DNA from: Mycobacterium sp. IS-1264
GTDB lineage: Bacteria > Actinomycetota > Actinomycetes > Mycobacteriales > Mycobacteriaceae
Assembly (NCBI RefSeq): GCF_001954195.1
Contig: NZ_MBES01000070.1
Span: 1 to 64,000, forward strand
Direction: 5' to 3'
DNA: 64,000 nucleotides
Made by a program: the position numbers and the translations under genes. Shown in pieces: positions 40,732 through 49,819 of this stretch (its first letter is position 1; every line of letters begins with the position of its first letter). Below the pieces are notes generated by a model that saw nothing but the letters and a program-made list of their open reading frames with translations, ran no database searches and was not told the DNA's origin.

Positions 40732-42971
40732 GACTTGTCCAGGTATTCGATGCGGTCGGTGTCGGTGAACCGCGCCGCCAGCAGCTCCAACCCGGGATGC
40801 GGGTGCCCGTCCTCGTAGGCGCGCGCGCAGAAGTCCCGCGCGGCCTCGATGTAGGCCAGATGGTCGGCCAGCGACAGCAACCGCAGCCCGATCGCCTTGC
40901 CGGACTGGTTGCGGCCCAGCACATCTCCTTCGCGGCGTTCCTTGAGATCGAGGTCGGCAAGGGCGAACCCGTCCATGGTCGCGGCCACGGCGGACAACCG
41001 GTGACCGGCCGGCGATCGCGGCGAGGCCCAGCTGGCGAACAGGCACAGGCTCGGATGCTCGCCGCGGCCGATGCGGCCCCGCAGCTGATGCAACTGGCTG
41101 ATTCCGAACCGGTCGGCGTCCATGACCAACATGACCGTGGCGTTGGGGACGTCCACACCTACCTCGATGACGGTGGTGCACACCAACACATCGATCTCGC
41201 CGGCGCGAAAGGCGGCCATCGCGGCGTCCTTCTCCTCGGCCGACAGCCGCCCGTGCATGAGCCCGAGCCGCAGGTTCGCCAGCTCGCCGGAACGCAGTCG
41301 GGCGTAAAGGCCTTCGGCGGTTTCCGGCGGTCGGGCGTTCGGCTCCTCCTGCTTTCCCTTCTGCGGGTCGCCTTTCGGTGGCTCGTCCGACTCGTCGATC
41401 CGGGGCGCCACCACATAAGCCTGGCGGCCGGCGGCGACCTCTTCGATGATGCGCTGCCAGGCACGGCCGAGCCATGCGGGCTTGTCGTTGATGAAGATGA
41501 CGTTGCTGGTGATGGGCTGGCGCCCGCGCGGAAGTTCGCGCAGCGTCGAGGTCTCCAGGTCCCCGTAGACGGTGAGCGCGACGGTGCGCGGAATCGGCGT
41601 GGCCGTCATCACCAACAGGTGCGGCGTGATGCCGGCACGAGCCTTGGCGCGCAACTGATCTCGTTGCTCCACCCCGAACCTGTGCTGCTCGTCGACTACC
41701 ACCATGCCCAGGTTGTGGAAGTCCACCGCATCCTGCAGCAGCGCGTGGGTGCCGACGACGATGCCGACCTGACCGCTGGCGATCTCGTCGCGGACCTGCT
41801 GCTTGTGCGCCGCGGTCATCGAGCCGGTGAGCAGCGCCACGGAGGTCGCGTTCTCGGCCCCGCCCAGTTGGCCCCCCATCGCCAGGGGCCCGAGGACGTC
41901 GCGGATCGACCGGAGATGTTGTGCGGCAAGCACTTCCGTCGGTGCCAGCAGCGCACACTGGTAACCGGCGTCGACCATCTGCAGCATCGCCAGCACCGCG
42001 ACAATCGTCTTGCCCGAGCCCACCTCGCCCTGCAGCAAGCGGTTGAGCGGACGGGTCGCCGCCAGCCCGTCGGACAACACCGCGAGCACCTCGCGCTGTC
42101 CCGCCGTCAGCTCGAAGGGCAACCGCCGCAGCAACTCCGCCGCCAGGCCGTCCGGGCGCGGCGCGGCCGGGGGGCCCGACGCGGAGAGCTCACCGTGGCG
42201 GCGGGCGACGAGCGCCCACTGCAGGCCGACGGCCTCGTCGAACGTCAACCGCTGCCGCGCGCGCTCCCGCTCGTCGTCGTTTTCGGAGACATGGATGGCG
42301 CGCAGCGCCTGGTCCTCGGAGATCAGGCCGAACCGGTCACGCAGGTCGGCGGGCAGCGGATCGGGCACGGGATCCAGGACGTCGAGCACCTGGCGGACAC
42401 AGGCGAAGATGTCCCAGCTCTGCAGCTTCGCGCTGGCCGGATAGATCGCAAAGAAGCGGCGCTGGTACACCTCCACCACTTCTTCGCCGCTGGCGACGTG
42501 CGACGCGTTGGCGATGGTCTTCAGCGACTTCGTGCCGCGGTTGCGGCCGTCCGGCGAGTCGAGGATTAGGAACGCGGGATGCGTGAGCTGCATGACGTTC
42601 CGGAAAAACCCGACTTCCCCGGAGAGCATCACCTTCGTGTCTTTGGTGAGGTCCTTCTTGATGTAGTTGGCGTTGAAGAATGTCGCGGTCACCCTGCCGC
42701 GTCCGGAGCCGACGGTGATGCGGTGACACAGCTTCTTCCGGTTCTTCTTCATCGGGAACGTCTCGGTGGCGGTGATCGTGTCGACGATCGTGATGTGCTC
42801 GCCGGTTTCCGGCCGCTCGTCCTCCGCGCCGCGCACGGCGGCGCCCTCGGTGTAAGCGCGCGGGTAGTGGCGCAGCAGGTCGTCGACGGTCCGGATGCCG
42901 AAGACGTCGTCCAGGTCGCCGGCGGCCTTGGCGCCCACGATGTAGTCCAGCCGGTCACCCAGTGACACCAC
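40728..42971 (-). CDS. recG: ATP-dependent DNA helicase RecG
   Basis: A 747-residue branch-migration helicase for stalled forks and recombination intermediates. An N-terminal wedge/OB domain (residues about 50-200) precedes helicase motifs: GEVGSGKTIVAVLAML, VVVDEQHRFGVEQRDQL, MTATPIPRT, and QLRGRIGRGEH in the C-terminal RecA fold. An inserted Lys/Glu/Pro-rich stretch (EPPKGDPQKGKQEE) follows a DESD motif. It starts two bases from the stop of the DAK-type kinase gene. Confidence 0.96.
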   Translation of the reverse strand: MVSLGDRLDYIVGAKAAGDLDDVFGIRTVDDLLRHYPRAYTEGAAVRGAEDERPETGEHITIVDTITATETFPMKKNRKKLCHRITVGSGRGRVTATFFNANYIKKDLTKDTKVMLSGEVGFFRNVMQLTHPAFLILDSPDGRNRGTKSLKTIANASHVASGEEVVEVYQRRFFAIYPASAKLQSWDIFACVRQVLDVLDPVPDPLPADLRDRFGLISEDQALRAIHVSENDDERERARQRLTFDEAVGLQWALVARRHGELSASGPPAAPRPDGLAAELLRRLPFELTAGQREVLAVLSDGLAATRPLNRLLQGEVGSGKTIVAVLAMLQMVDAGYQCALLAPTEVLAAQHLRSIRDVLGPLAMGGQLGGAENATSVALLTGSMTAAHKQQVRDEIASGQVGIVVGTHALLQDAVDFHNLGMVVVDEQHRFGVEQRDQLRAKARAGITPHLLVMTATPIPRTVALTVYGDLETSTLRELPRGRQPITSNVIFINDKPAWLGRAWQRIIEEVAAGRQAYVVAPRIDESDEPPKGDPQKGKQEEPNARPPETAEGLYARLRSGELANLRLGLMHGRLSAEEKDAAMAAFRAGEIDVLVCTTVIEVGVDVPNATVMLVMDADRFGISQLHQLRGRIGRGEHPSLCLFASWASPRSPAGHRLSAVAATMDGFALADLDLKERREGDVLGRNQSGKAIGLRLLSLADHLAYIEAARDFCARAYEDGHPHPGLELLAARFTDTDRIEYLDKS

Positions 42972-42973
42972 GG

Positions 42974-44662
42974 CTACTCGACCCCGATCAGCAGGGCGTC
43001 GCCGCGGTGGCCGGTCGGGTAGATCACCAGCTCGGTCCCCGGATGGTGGTCATGCACATGCTGTTGCAGGATGTCGCCGATCGCGGTCTCGGCACCGGCC
43101 GTCTCGACGCCGGCCCCGACCAGCACGGTCACCAGGTCGCCGCCCGACGCCAGCAGCAGATCGAGCAGGCCGATCGCCGCCCCGGCCGCATCGGCCGCCA
43201 CGATCAGCACCTCGTCGCCCGCGATGCCCAGGCCGTCACCGGGCTGGCAGCGACCCGCCCAGGTCAGCGCGCTTTCGGTCGCGATGCGCACGGCTCCGTG
43301 CCGGGCGGCTCCGGCGGCGCGGGCCATGGTGTAGCCGTCGTCGACGGCCTGGCGGTCGGTTTCGTGCACGGCCAGCGCGGCCAGCCCCTGCACCATCGAG
43401 CCGGTCGGTATCGGCACCACGTCGATGCCCCACCCGATGGCGGTGGTGCAGCCGGCGACCAGCTCCTCGGCGGCCACATAACCGTTGGGCAGCACCATCA
43501 CCTGTGCGGCGCCGGTGTCGACCAGGGCACGCACCAGCTGGTGGGCGCTGATGTCCGTGGCCGGGTCGCCCGCCTCGCGATCCGGTTGCAGCACGCAGGC
43601 GCCCTCACTGGCGAACAGCTCGGCGGCGCCGTCGCCGTCGACCACGGCCAACACCGCCCGCTCCCGCGTCCAGCTGCCCGCCGGCAGCCCGGTGACGCCG
43701 GAGCTCAGCGCCGAGACCACGATCCGGCTCGGCCGCCCGCGCGCCAGGCCCGCTTCCACCGCGGCGCCGGCGTCGTCGGTGTGCACGTGCACCGAGTAGG
43801 TGCCCTGCGCGGTCGCGGGCGCGATGGCCACGGAATCACCCAATTCCGACAGCCGGTCCCGCAGCGCGTCGGCCGCCGCGGGATCGCACCCGTCCAGGCG
43901 GTACATCACCTCGAACTGCGGCGCGGGGCGTTCGGCGGGGGCCTCCGGCTGCGGCGCGCGGGGCGACAACTCGTACACCGTGCGGGCGGGCGCCTGCCCG
44001 ATGACGGTGCTGTGCAGCGCGTCCAACAGGACCAGCAGGCCCCGGCCCCCGGCGTCGACCGCCCCGGCGTCGGCGAGGACGTCGAGCTGTTCGGTGGTTT
44101 TCTCCAGCGCGACGACCGCCGCGTCGCCGGCCGCGGTGATCGCCGGGGCCAGCCCGTCGTCCGCGCATTCCTCGACGGCCTCGGCCGCGGCCCGCAGGAC
44201 CGAGACGATGGTTCCCGGGACCTCCTGCCCGCCCATCGAGGCGATGACCAGATCGACGCCGCGTTGCAGCGCGCCGGCCAGGGTCGCGGCGTCCATTTCG
44301 GGCAATTCACCGCCGCGGTCGGCGGCCGCGCCGGCGGTGACATCGGCGATACCGCGCAGGATCTGGGACAGGATCACGCCGGAATTGCCGCGGGCCCCGT
44401 TCAGCGCCCCGGCCGACAGGGCGCCCGCGACGCGGGCGACGCATCCGGAGCCGCCGTCGGCGCGCGCGTTGGCCTCGGCCAGGGCGGAACGCATGGTGAA
44501 CAGCATGTTGGCGCCGGTATCGGAATCGGCGACGGGGAACACGTTGAGCCGGTTGATCTCGTCGATGTGAGTGATCAGGTCGCTGACGGCGGTGTGCGCC
44601 CAGTCGCGCAGGGCCACCGCGTCCAGCAAACGATCCTGCGACGACGTGCTCAGGTGACCCAC
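42974..44662 (-). CDS. DAK2/fatty-acid-kinase-A-like protein (Rv2974c/Rv2975c-like)
   Basis: A 562-residue protein with an N-terminal DhaL/DAK2 nucleotide-binding domain (NRLNVFPVADSDTGANMLFTM, ALNGARGNSGVILSQILRG) and a C-terminal half like FakA/YloV. Relatives phosphorylate dihydroxyacetone or fatty acids; the substrate here is unproven. From memory H37Rv carries two separate annotations here, so this copy appears intact. The GTG at 44662 is fused to the Shine-Dalgarno (AAGGAGGTG), which leaves no spacing; initiation a few codons later, for example at the in-frame CTG at 44653, is possible. Confidence 0.85.
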   Translation of the reverse strand: MGHLSTSSQDRLLDAVALRDWAHTAVSDLITHIDEINRLNVFPVADSDTGANMLFTMRSALAEANARADGGSGCVARVAGALSAGALNGARGNSGVILSQILRGIADVTAGAAADRGGELPEMDAATLAGALQRGVDLVIASMGGQEVPGTIVSVLRAAAEAVEECADDGLAPAITAAGDAAVVALEKTTEQLDVLADAGAVDAGGRGLLVLLDALHSTVIGQAPARTVYELSPRAPQPEAPAERPAPQFEVMYRLDGCDPAAADALRDRLSELGDSVAIAPATAQGTYSVHVHTDDAGAAVEAGLARGRPSRIVVSALSSGVTGLPAGSWTRERAVLAVVDGDGAAELFASEGACVLQPDREAGDPATDISAHQLVRALVDTGAAQVMVLPNGYVAAEELVAGCTTAIGWGIDVVPIPTGSMVQGLAALAVHETDRQAVDDGYTMARAAGAARHGAVRIATESALTWAGRCQPGDGLGIAGDEVLIVAADAAGAAIGLLDLLLASGGDLVTVLVGAGVETAGAETAIGDILQQHVHDHHPGTELVIYPTGHRGDALLIGVE

Positions 44663-44870
44663 CTCCTTAGCGCTTCATTCGAGTAAACCGGCATATTGAG
44701 CCTAGCCAGCGCGGGCGACGGCGCCGGTCGTTGCCGCCGGTGGACTGTTGACCGTTTTGGTGGTTGCCCGCAGCAGTCGGTATTCTGGGCTGGCCCGGGT
44801 CAGCCTGGGCCGTCCCGGCTCGTCGAGATCCATCCTTTGCCGGGCCCCCGAATTTTGAGGAGCTTGAAGA

Positions 44871-45065
44871 ATGGCCGCTGTGTGCGATATCTGCGGGAAA
44901 GGCCCCGGCTTCGGTAAGTCGGTGTCGCACTCCCACCGCCGCACCAGCCGCCGGTGGGACCCCAACGTCCAGACCGTGCACGTCGTGGCGCGTCCCGGCG
45001 GCAACAAGCAGCGGATCAACGCCTGCACGTCCTGCATCAAGGCCGGCAAGGTCGTCCGCGGCTAG
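44871..45065 (+). CDS. rpmB: 50S ribosomal protein L28, zinc-binding form
   Basis: A 64-residue L28 protein. CDICGKGP at the N-terminus and CTSC near the C-terminus form the four-cysteine zinc site of the C+ paralogue, in contrast to the cysteine-free form made under zinc limitation. The ATG follows GAGGAG. It diverges from the DAK-type gene and its stop codon overlaps that of the convergent oxidoreductase in CTAG. Confidence 0.95.
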   Translation: MAAVCDICGKGPGFGKSVSHSHRRTSRRWDPNVQTVHVVARPGGNKQRINACTSCIKAGKVVRG

Positions 45066-46003
45066 CTGCGGACGACGATGACGGTCTTGCCCGCGCTCCG
45101 GACGGCGCGCTGACCGCTTTCGAACGCTTCCCGACCCTGCTCGAGTGGGAATGTCGCCGCGATTTCGACGCGCAGCCGGCCGCTGTCGACGAGGGCCGCG
45201 AGCTCACCGAGCTGGTCTCGATTGGGCTCGACGATGAAGAACGTCGCGGTGATCCCGTATTCGTCGGCTTTGCCCGCGGGCGGGGGCGCCGACAGGGTGA
45301 TCAACCGTCCGCCCCGGCGCACCACCGAAAAGGATCGGTCGAGCGTCTCGCCGCCGACGGTGTCGATGACGACGTCGTAGGTATCACCCGTTTCCTCGAA
45401 CCGTTGCGTTCGAACGTCGATCACCTGCTGCGCGCCGAAGCCGCGCAGCAGTTCGCCCGCGTCGCTGCGCACGGTCGCGGTGACCTCCGCGCCGAGGATC
45501 GCGGCCAGTTGCACCGTCAGGGCACCGACCCCGCCCGCGCCGCCGTGCACCAACACGGCCTCCCCCGGTTGCACCGCGGCCTGGTCGACCAACGCCTGCA
45601 GGGCGGTGAGCCCGGCCAGCGGCAACGCGGCGGCGACCACATGTGAGACCGCCGACGGCTTGGCCGCCAGCTCGGCCGCCGGGACGGCAACGAAATCCGC
45701 TGCCCCGCCGTCACGGTCGAATCCGATCAACCCGTACACCTCGTCGCCGGCCGCGAAATCTCCGACGCCCGTGCCGATATCGGAGACGACGCCGGATACC
45801 TCGTGCGACAGGATCACCGGAGTGCGGCTGACGCCGTCGCGGGTCCACGTTTCGTCCCACGTCAATTCGTCGAACGTGATGGCCGCGGCATGCACCGCCA
45901 CGACGACTTCGCCGGCGCCCGCCACCGGCGCCGGCGCGCGCTCGACGACGAGAACCTCCGGTCCGCCCCTGCGGTGCGCCCGCAACGCCGTCATCTCGGT
46001 CAC
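45062..46003 (-). CDS. Quinone oxidoreductase / MDR-family dehydrogenase
   Basis: A 313-residue medium-chain dehydrogenase/reductase without the structural zinc cysteines, so a zinc-free NADPH:quinone or enone reductase is likely. The nucleotide-binding motif is VHGGAGGVGALTVQLAA and the GroES-like N-domain contains LSHEVSGVVSDIG. GTG at 46003 overlaps the ung stop by four bases; ATG at 45994 is the alternative. It is coupled to ung but has no counterpart between rpmB and ung in M. tuberculosis, from memory. Confidence 0.88.
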   Translation of the reverse strand: MTEMTALRAHRRGGPEVLVVERAPAPVAGAGEVVVAVHAAAITFDELTWDETWTRDGVSRTPVILSHEVSGVVSDIGTGVGDFAAGDEVYGLIGFDRDGGAADFVAVPAAELAAKPSAVSHVVAAALPLAGLTALQALVDQAAVQPGEAVLVHGGAGGVGALTVQLAAILGAEVTATVRSDAGELLRGFGAQQVIDVRTQRFEETGDTYDVVIDTVGGETLDRSFSVVRRGGRLITLSAPPPAGKADEYGITATFFIVEPNRDQLGELAALVDSGRLRVEIAATFPLEQGREAFESGQRAVRSAGKTVIVVRS

Positions 46004-46683
46004 GGCAGCCGCCAATCGACGGGCTCGGCGCCCATGCCGACGAGCAGCTCGTTGGCGCGGCTGAACGGCCGCGAGCCGAAGAAGCCGCGCGACGCCGACA
46101 GCGGCGACGGGTGCGGCGACTCGATCGCCACGCAATCCCCTTCGGCCAGAATGGGTTTGAGCGTCGAAGCGTCGCGGCCCCACAGGATGGCCACCAGCGG
46201 CCGGGACCGCTCGACCAGGGCGCGAATCGCGCACTCGGTCACCGCTTCCCAGCCCTTGCCCCGATGCGACGCCGGGTTGTTGGGGCGCACCGTCAGCACC
46301 CTGTTGAGAAGCAGCACCCCGCGCTGCGCCCACGGCGTCAGGTCGCCGGACGAGGGCTGGGGATGGCCCAGGTCGGCGCTGTACTCGTCGAAGATGTTGG
46401 CCAGGCTTCGCGGCAGCGGACGCACCTCGGGGGCCACCGAAAAGCTCAGGCCCACAGCGTGTCCCGGCGTCGGGTAGGGGTCTTGGCCGACGATCAGCAC
46501 CCGGACGTCGTCGAACGGAAACGTGAAGGCGCGCAACACGTTCGGCCCGGCGGGCAGATACCTGCGCCCCGCGGCGATCTCGGCGCGCAGGAATTGGCCC
46601 ATCTCGGCGACCTGGTCGGTCACCGGCTTGAGCGCGGTCGCCCAGCCCGGCTCGACGAGCTCGCTCAATGGGCGCGCGGTCAC
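46000..46683 (-). CDS. ung: Uracil-DNA glycosylase
   Basis: A 227-residue family 1 UDG that removes uracil from DNA. The catalytic water-activating motif GQDPYPTPGHAVGLSFS and the Leu-intercalation loop HPSPLSASRGFFG are both intact. The length equals that of the M. tuberculosis enzyme with the GTG start at 46683. It overlaps its upstream (DUF1330) and downstream (oxidoreductase) neighbours by four bases each. Confidence 0.97.
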   Translation of the reverse strand: MTARPLSELVEPGWATALKPVTDQVAEMGQFLRAEIAAGRRYLPAGPNVLRAFTFPFDDVRVLIVGQDPYPTPGHAVGLSFSVAPEVRPLPRSLANIFDEYSADLGHPQPSSGDLTPWAQRGVLLLNRVLTVRPNNPASHRGKGWEAVTECAIRALVERSRPLVAILWGRDASTLKPILAEGDCVAIESPHPSPLSASRGFFGSRPFSRANELLVGMGAEPVDWRLP

Positions 46684-46970
46684 CGCAATCCCTGCACCAG
46701 CAGCACCACCGTGTCCGCGCCCGCGCGCCGGTCCTTCGCGATGTCCTCGTATTCGGGCGATTGCACAAAAGCGTGGAACGCCGCCTCGTCGGGAAAGGAC
46801 ATCAACACCACCTTCTCGCGATCCCACTGTCCCTCCGCGACCTTCGGCGACTCGTCGGCGGCCAGCAGGGTTCCGGTGTGACGGGCGAAGACCTCCATGA
46901 ACCTCGCCTGGTAACGGTCGTATACCGCCCGGTCGGTGAATTTCAGCTGGGCGATGGCGTAGACGGTCAC
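46680..46970 (-). CDS. DUF1330-family small protein
   Basis: A 96-residue ferredoxin-like alpha/beta-barrel protein of the DUF1330 type (YAIAQLKFTDRAVYDRYQARFMEV, then LMSFPDEAAFHAFVQSPEY). The function of the family is unknown. GTG at 46970; its stop overlaps the ung start by four bases and it begins nine bases after thiL, so thiL, this gene, ung and the oxidoreductase form one transcriptional unit. Confidence 0.82.
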   Translation of the reverse strand: MTVYAIAQLKFTDRAVYDRYQARFMEVFARHTGTLLAADESPKVAEGQWDREKVVLMSFPDEAAFHAFVQSPEYEDIAKDRRAGADTVVLLVQGLR

Positions 46971-46979
46971 GGCGCCACA

Positions 46980-47948
46980 CTAATACGACTGCCATCCCGC
47001 GTAGCCGCTCCACTCCGCTCCGTCGACGAGTACGCGGGCCGGCCCGTCGTGCACGCGGCCGACGACGCGCCAGCCGGCCGGCGCCGGACCGGCGAAACAG
47101 GCCGCCAGGGCGTGGTCTTCGCCGCCGGCCAGCACCCACGACCACGGGTCGGCGCCCGCGGCGGCGGCGGCCGCGGCCAGCGCGTCGCGGTCCACCGCCA
47201 GGGCGGCGGTGGACAGGTCGATCCCCACCCCGGACGCCTCGGCGACGTGGCGCAGGTCGGCCACCAGACCGTCGGAGACGTCGATCATCGCCTCCGCGCC
47301 CGCGCTCGCGGCCGTGGCTCCCGCGCCGTACGGCGGCTCGGGCACCAGGTGACGACGCCGAAGCTCGTCGAACCCACCAATACCGTTGTGCCACAGGGCA
47401 TATCCCGCAGCCGAGCGACCCAACTCGCCGGCGACAGCGAGCACCGAACCGGCGTGGGCCCCGGACCGCAGCACCGGGGCGCGTCCGTCCAGGTCGCCCA
47501 GCACGGTCACCGACAACACCCACTGGGGGCAGCTGACCAGGTCGCCGCCGGCGATGCCCGCGCCGATCCGCGCGGCCTCGTCCCACAGCCCGTCGACGAG
47601 CGCGTCCACGTCCGCCGCGCGGGTGTCACCGGGGGCGCCGAAGCCGACGACGAACGCCGTGGCCCGCGCACCCATCGCCTCGATGTCGGCGGCGTTCTGC
47701 GCGATCGCCTTGCGGCCGACGTCGTGGGGTGTCGACCAGTCCAGCCGAAAGTGGCGGTCCTGCACCAGGACATCGGTCGAGACCAGGGTGCGGCCGTCGC
47801 CCGCCGACACCAGCGCCGCGTCATCGCCGGGCCCGAGCAGCACCCCGTCGGGTTGCCGGCGTCCCCGCACCAACCGATCGATGACCGCGAATTCGCCGAG
47901 CCGTGCCAGCGTGGGGAACTCCCCCGATGCTCCGAAGTCAGAGTCCAC
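46980..47948 (-). CDS. thiL: Thiamine-monophosphate kinase
   Basis: A 322-residue enzyme that phosphorylates thiamine monophosphate to the active diphosphate. Family motifs GPGDDAALV, STDVLVQDRHF, IDVSDGLVADLRH and GGEDHALAACF are visible. GTG at 47948 follows GAGGAGG by eight bases. It starts the minus-strand thiL-DUF1330-ung-oxidoreductase run and diverges from the DUF3515 gene. Confidence 0.94.
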   Translation of the reverse strand: MDSDFGASGEFPTLARLGEFAVIDRLVRGRRQPDGVLLGPGDDAALVSAGDGRTLVSTDVLVQDRHFRLDWSTPHDVGRKAIAQNAADIEAMGARATAFVVGFGAPGDTRAADVDALVDGLWDEAARIGAGIAGGDLVSCPQWVLSVTVLGDLDGRAPVLRSGAHAGSVLAVAGELGRSAAGYALWHNGIGGFDELRRRHLVPEPPYGAGATAASAGAEAMIDVSDGLVADLRHVAEASGVGIDLSTAALAVDRDALAAAAAAAGADPWSWVLAGGEDHALAACFAGPAPAGWRVVGRVHDGPARVLVDGAEWSGYAGWQSY

Positions 47949-48048
47949 GCACGCCACCTCCTCGGGCCACTCTGGGGTCGCCCCGACCTGCGGTAAGTTG
48001 GGTCTTTGCCCGACCGCGCCAGTGTAGGAGACAGGAGGTGCGCGGGCG

Positions 48049-48630
48049 GTGACGACCGACCCCAGTACCGCGACCGATCTCGGCGGACCTCCGCGCGCCG
48101 CGATGATCGCCGCGGTCGCGCTGGCAGTCGCGGCGATCGGCGCGATCCTGGTCATCGCGGCGAACCGCGAGGCGCCACCACAACCCGTCGCCATTCCGGC
48201 CGTCCCCGCGCCGCAGGCCGCCAGCGCCGCATGCAAGGCGCTCACGGACGCGCTGCCGCAGCGGCTGGGTAACTATCAGCGCGCGTCGCTCGCGCAGCCG
48301 GCGCCGCAGGGCGCGGCCGCCTGGCGGTCAGGACCCGACAGCCCGCCGCTGGTGCTGCGCTGCGGACTCGACCGCCCGGCCGAGTTCGTGGTGGGATCCC
48401 CGATCCAGGCCGTCGACCGGGTGCAGTGGTTTGAGGTGGGGGCCCAACAGCAATCCGCCGGCCCCCCATCGAATAATGCGGGCAGATCCACCTGGTACAC
48501 CGTGGACCGGCCGGTGTATGTCGCGTTGACGCTGCCGTCGGGATCGGGGCCGACGCCCATCCAGCGGCTCTCCGAGATCATCGACCGCACCATCACGGCG
48601 GTGCCCATCGACCCGGCCCGGCCGGATTAG
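48049..48630 (+). CDS. DUF3515 membrane-anchored protein (Rv2980-like)
   Basis: A 193-residue protein with one N-terminal membrane segment (AAMIAAVALAVAAIGAILVIAA) and an extracytoplasmic domain with two cysteines (SAACKAL and LRCGLD) that may form a disulfide. GTG at 48049 is preceded by AGGAGG. It belongs to an actinobacterial family of unknown function and converges on ddlA with eight bases between the stops. Confidence 0.85.
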   Translation: MTTDPSTATDLGGPPRAAMIAAVALAVAAIGAILVIAANREAPPQPVAIPAVPAPQAASAACKALTDALPQRLGNYQRASLAQPAPQGAAAWRSGPDSPPLVLRCGLDRPAEFVVGSPIQAVDRVQWFEVGAQQQSAGPPSNNAGRSTWYTVDRPVYVALTLPSGSGPTPIQRLSEIIDRTITAVPIDPARPD

Positions 48631-48638
48631 CGGGCCCG

Positions 48639-49757
48639 TTAGCGCAGACCCACGCCCCGCGCCAGCGCGGTCTCCACCATGGTCGCCAGCAGCGTGGGAT
48701 AGTCGACGCCGCTTGCCGCCCACATCCTCGGGTACATCGAAATCGTGGTGAATCCCGGCATCGTGTTGATCTCGTTGATCACCGGCCCGTCGTCGGTGAG
48801 GAAGAAATCGACCCGGGCCAGGCCCTGGCAGTCAATGGCTTTGAACGCCCGGATCGCCAATTGGCGTATCGCATCGGCGATCTCGTCGTCGACCTTCGCC
48901 GGAACGTCCAATTCGGCTGCATCGTCGAGGTATTTGGTCGCGAAGTCGTAGAACGAGTCCTCGCGGCCGCGTACCCCGGCCACCCGGATCTCCCCCAACG
49001 TGCTGGCTTCCACTGTGCCGTCGGGCATTTCGAGCACGCCGCACTCCAGCTCACGACCGCTGATCGCCGCCTCTACGATCACCTTCGGATCGTGCCGGCG
49101 AGCATTCGCCACCGCGGCCGGCAGCTCGTCCCAAACCGACACCCGGCTGACGCCGATCGAGGAACCGCCGCGCGCGGGTTTGACGAACACCGGCAAACCC
49201 AGCCGCTCGCACTCGTCGAGGGGCAGCGCCGCCTGCGCCGGGCGCAGCACTGCATGCGGGCCGACCGGAAGTCCTTCGGCGGTAAGCAGTTTCTTGGTGA
49301 ATTCCTTGTCCATACCGACCGAGCTGGACAGCACGCCGGCGCCGACGTACGGCACCCCGGCCAGTTCGAGCAGCCCCTGGATCGTGCCGTCCTCGCCGTA
49401 CGGGCCGTGCAGCACCGGAAAGACCACGTCGACCGACGCCAGGACTTCCCCGGCGCTACCCGCACCGGCCTGGAGCGACACCAGCTGGCCGCCGCGCCGC
49501 GGATCGGCCGGCAGCGCCAGCTCGGTGCCTGAGGCGGTGGTCACCCCGGGCAGCTGTCGGTCGGTGATCGCCAGCGCGTCCGGGTCGCCGTCGGTGAGCA
49601 CCCACGAACCCTCCGGGGTGATGCCGATCGCGACCACCTCGAAACGCTGCGGGTCGAGGTTGCGCAGAATGCTGCCGGCGGACACGCACGAGATGGCGTG
49701 CTCGTTGCTGCGCCCGCCGAAGACGACGGCGACGCGCACGCGGTCGCTGGCACTCAC
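48639..49757 (-). CDS. ddlA: D-alanine:D-alanine ligase
   Basis: A 372-residue ATP-grasp ligase that makes D-Ala-D-Ala for peptidoglycan and is the target of D-cycloserine. It has VVFGGRSNEHAIS, HGPYGEDGTIQGLLEL, the ATP-grasp KPARGGSSIGVSRV and RVDFFLTDDGPVINEINTMPGFT. GTG start at 49757; 62 bases separate it from gpsA upstream. Matches Rv2981c. Confidence 0.97.
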   Translation of the reverse strand: MSASDRVRVAVVFGGRSNEHAISCVSAGSILRNLDPQRFEVVAIGITPEGSWVLTDGDPDALAITDRQLPGVTTASGTELALPADPRRGGQLVSLQAGAGSAGEVLASVDVVFPVLHGPYGEDGTIQGLLELAGVPYVGAGVLSSSVGMDKEFTKKLLTAEGLPVGPHAVLRPAQAALPLDECERLGLPVFVKPARGGSSIGVSRVSVWDELPAAVANARRHDPKVIVEAAISGRELECGVLEMPDGTVEASTLGEIRVAGVRGREDSFYDFATKYLDDAAELDVPAKVDDEIADAIRQLAIRAFKAIDCQGLARVDFFLTDDGPVINEINTMPGFTTISMYPRMWAASGVDYPTLLATMVETALARGVGLR

Positions 49758-49819
49758 AACCTGGAGAGGCTACCGGGTGGAGCGCCCTCGGGCCGGGTGC
49801 CGGGCCGCTAGCTGGGCTT

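Noticed and set aside
40732..41958. Long upstream extension of the HNH-like protein
   Set aside because: The extension lies in recG in another frame, is Arg-rich, and the GTG at 40731 starts right before a normal signal segment.
42962..44686. 574-codon plus-strand frame
   Set aside because: Antisense to the DAK-type gene; Gly/Arg/His-rich without motifs.
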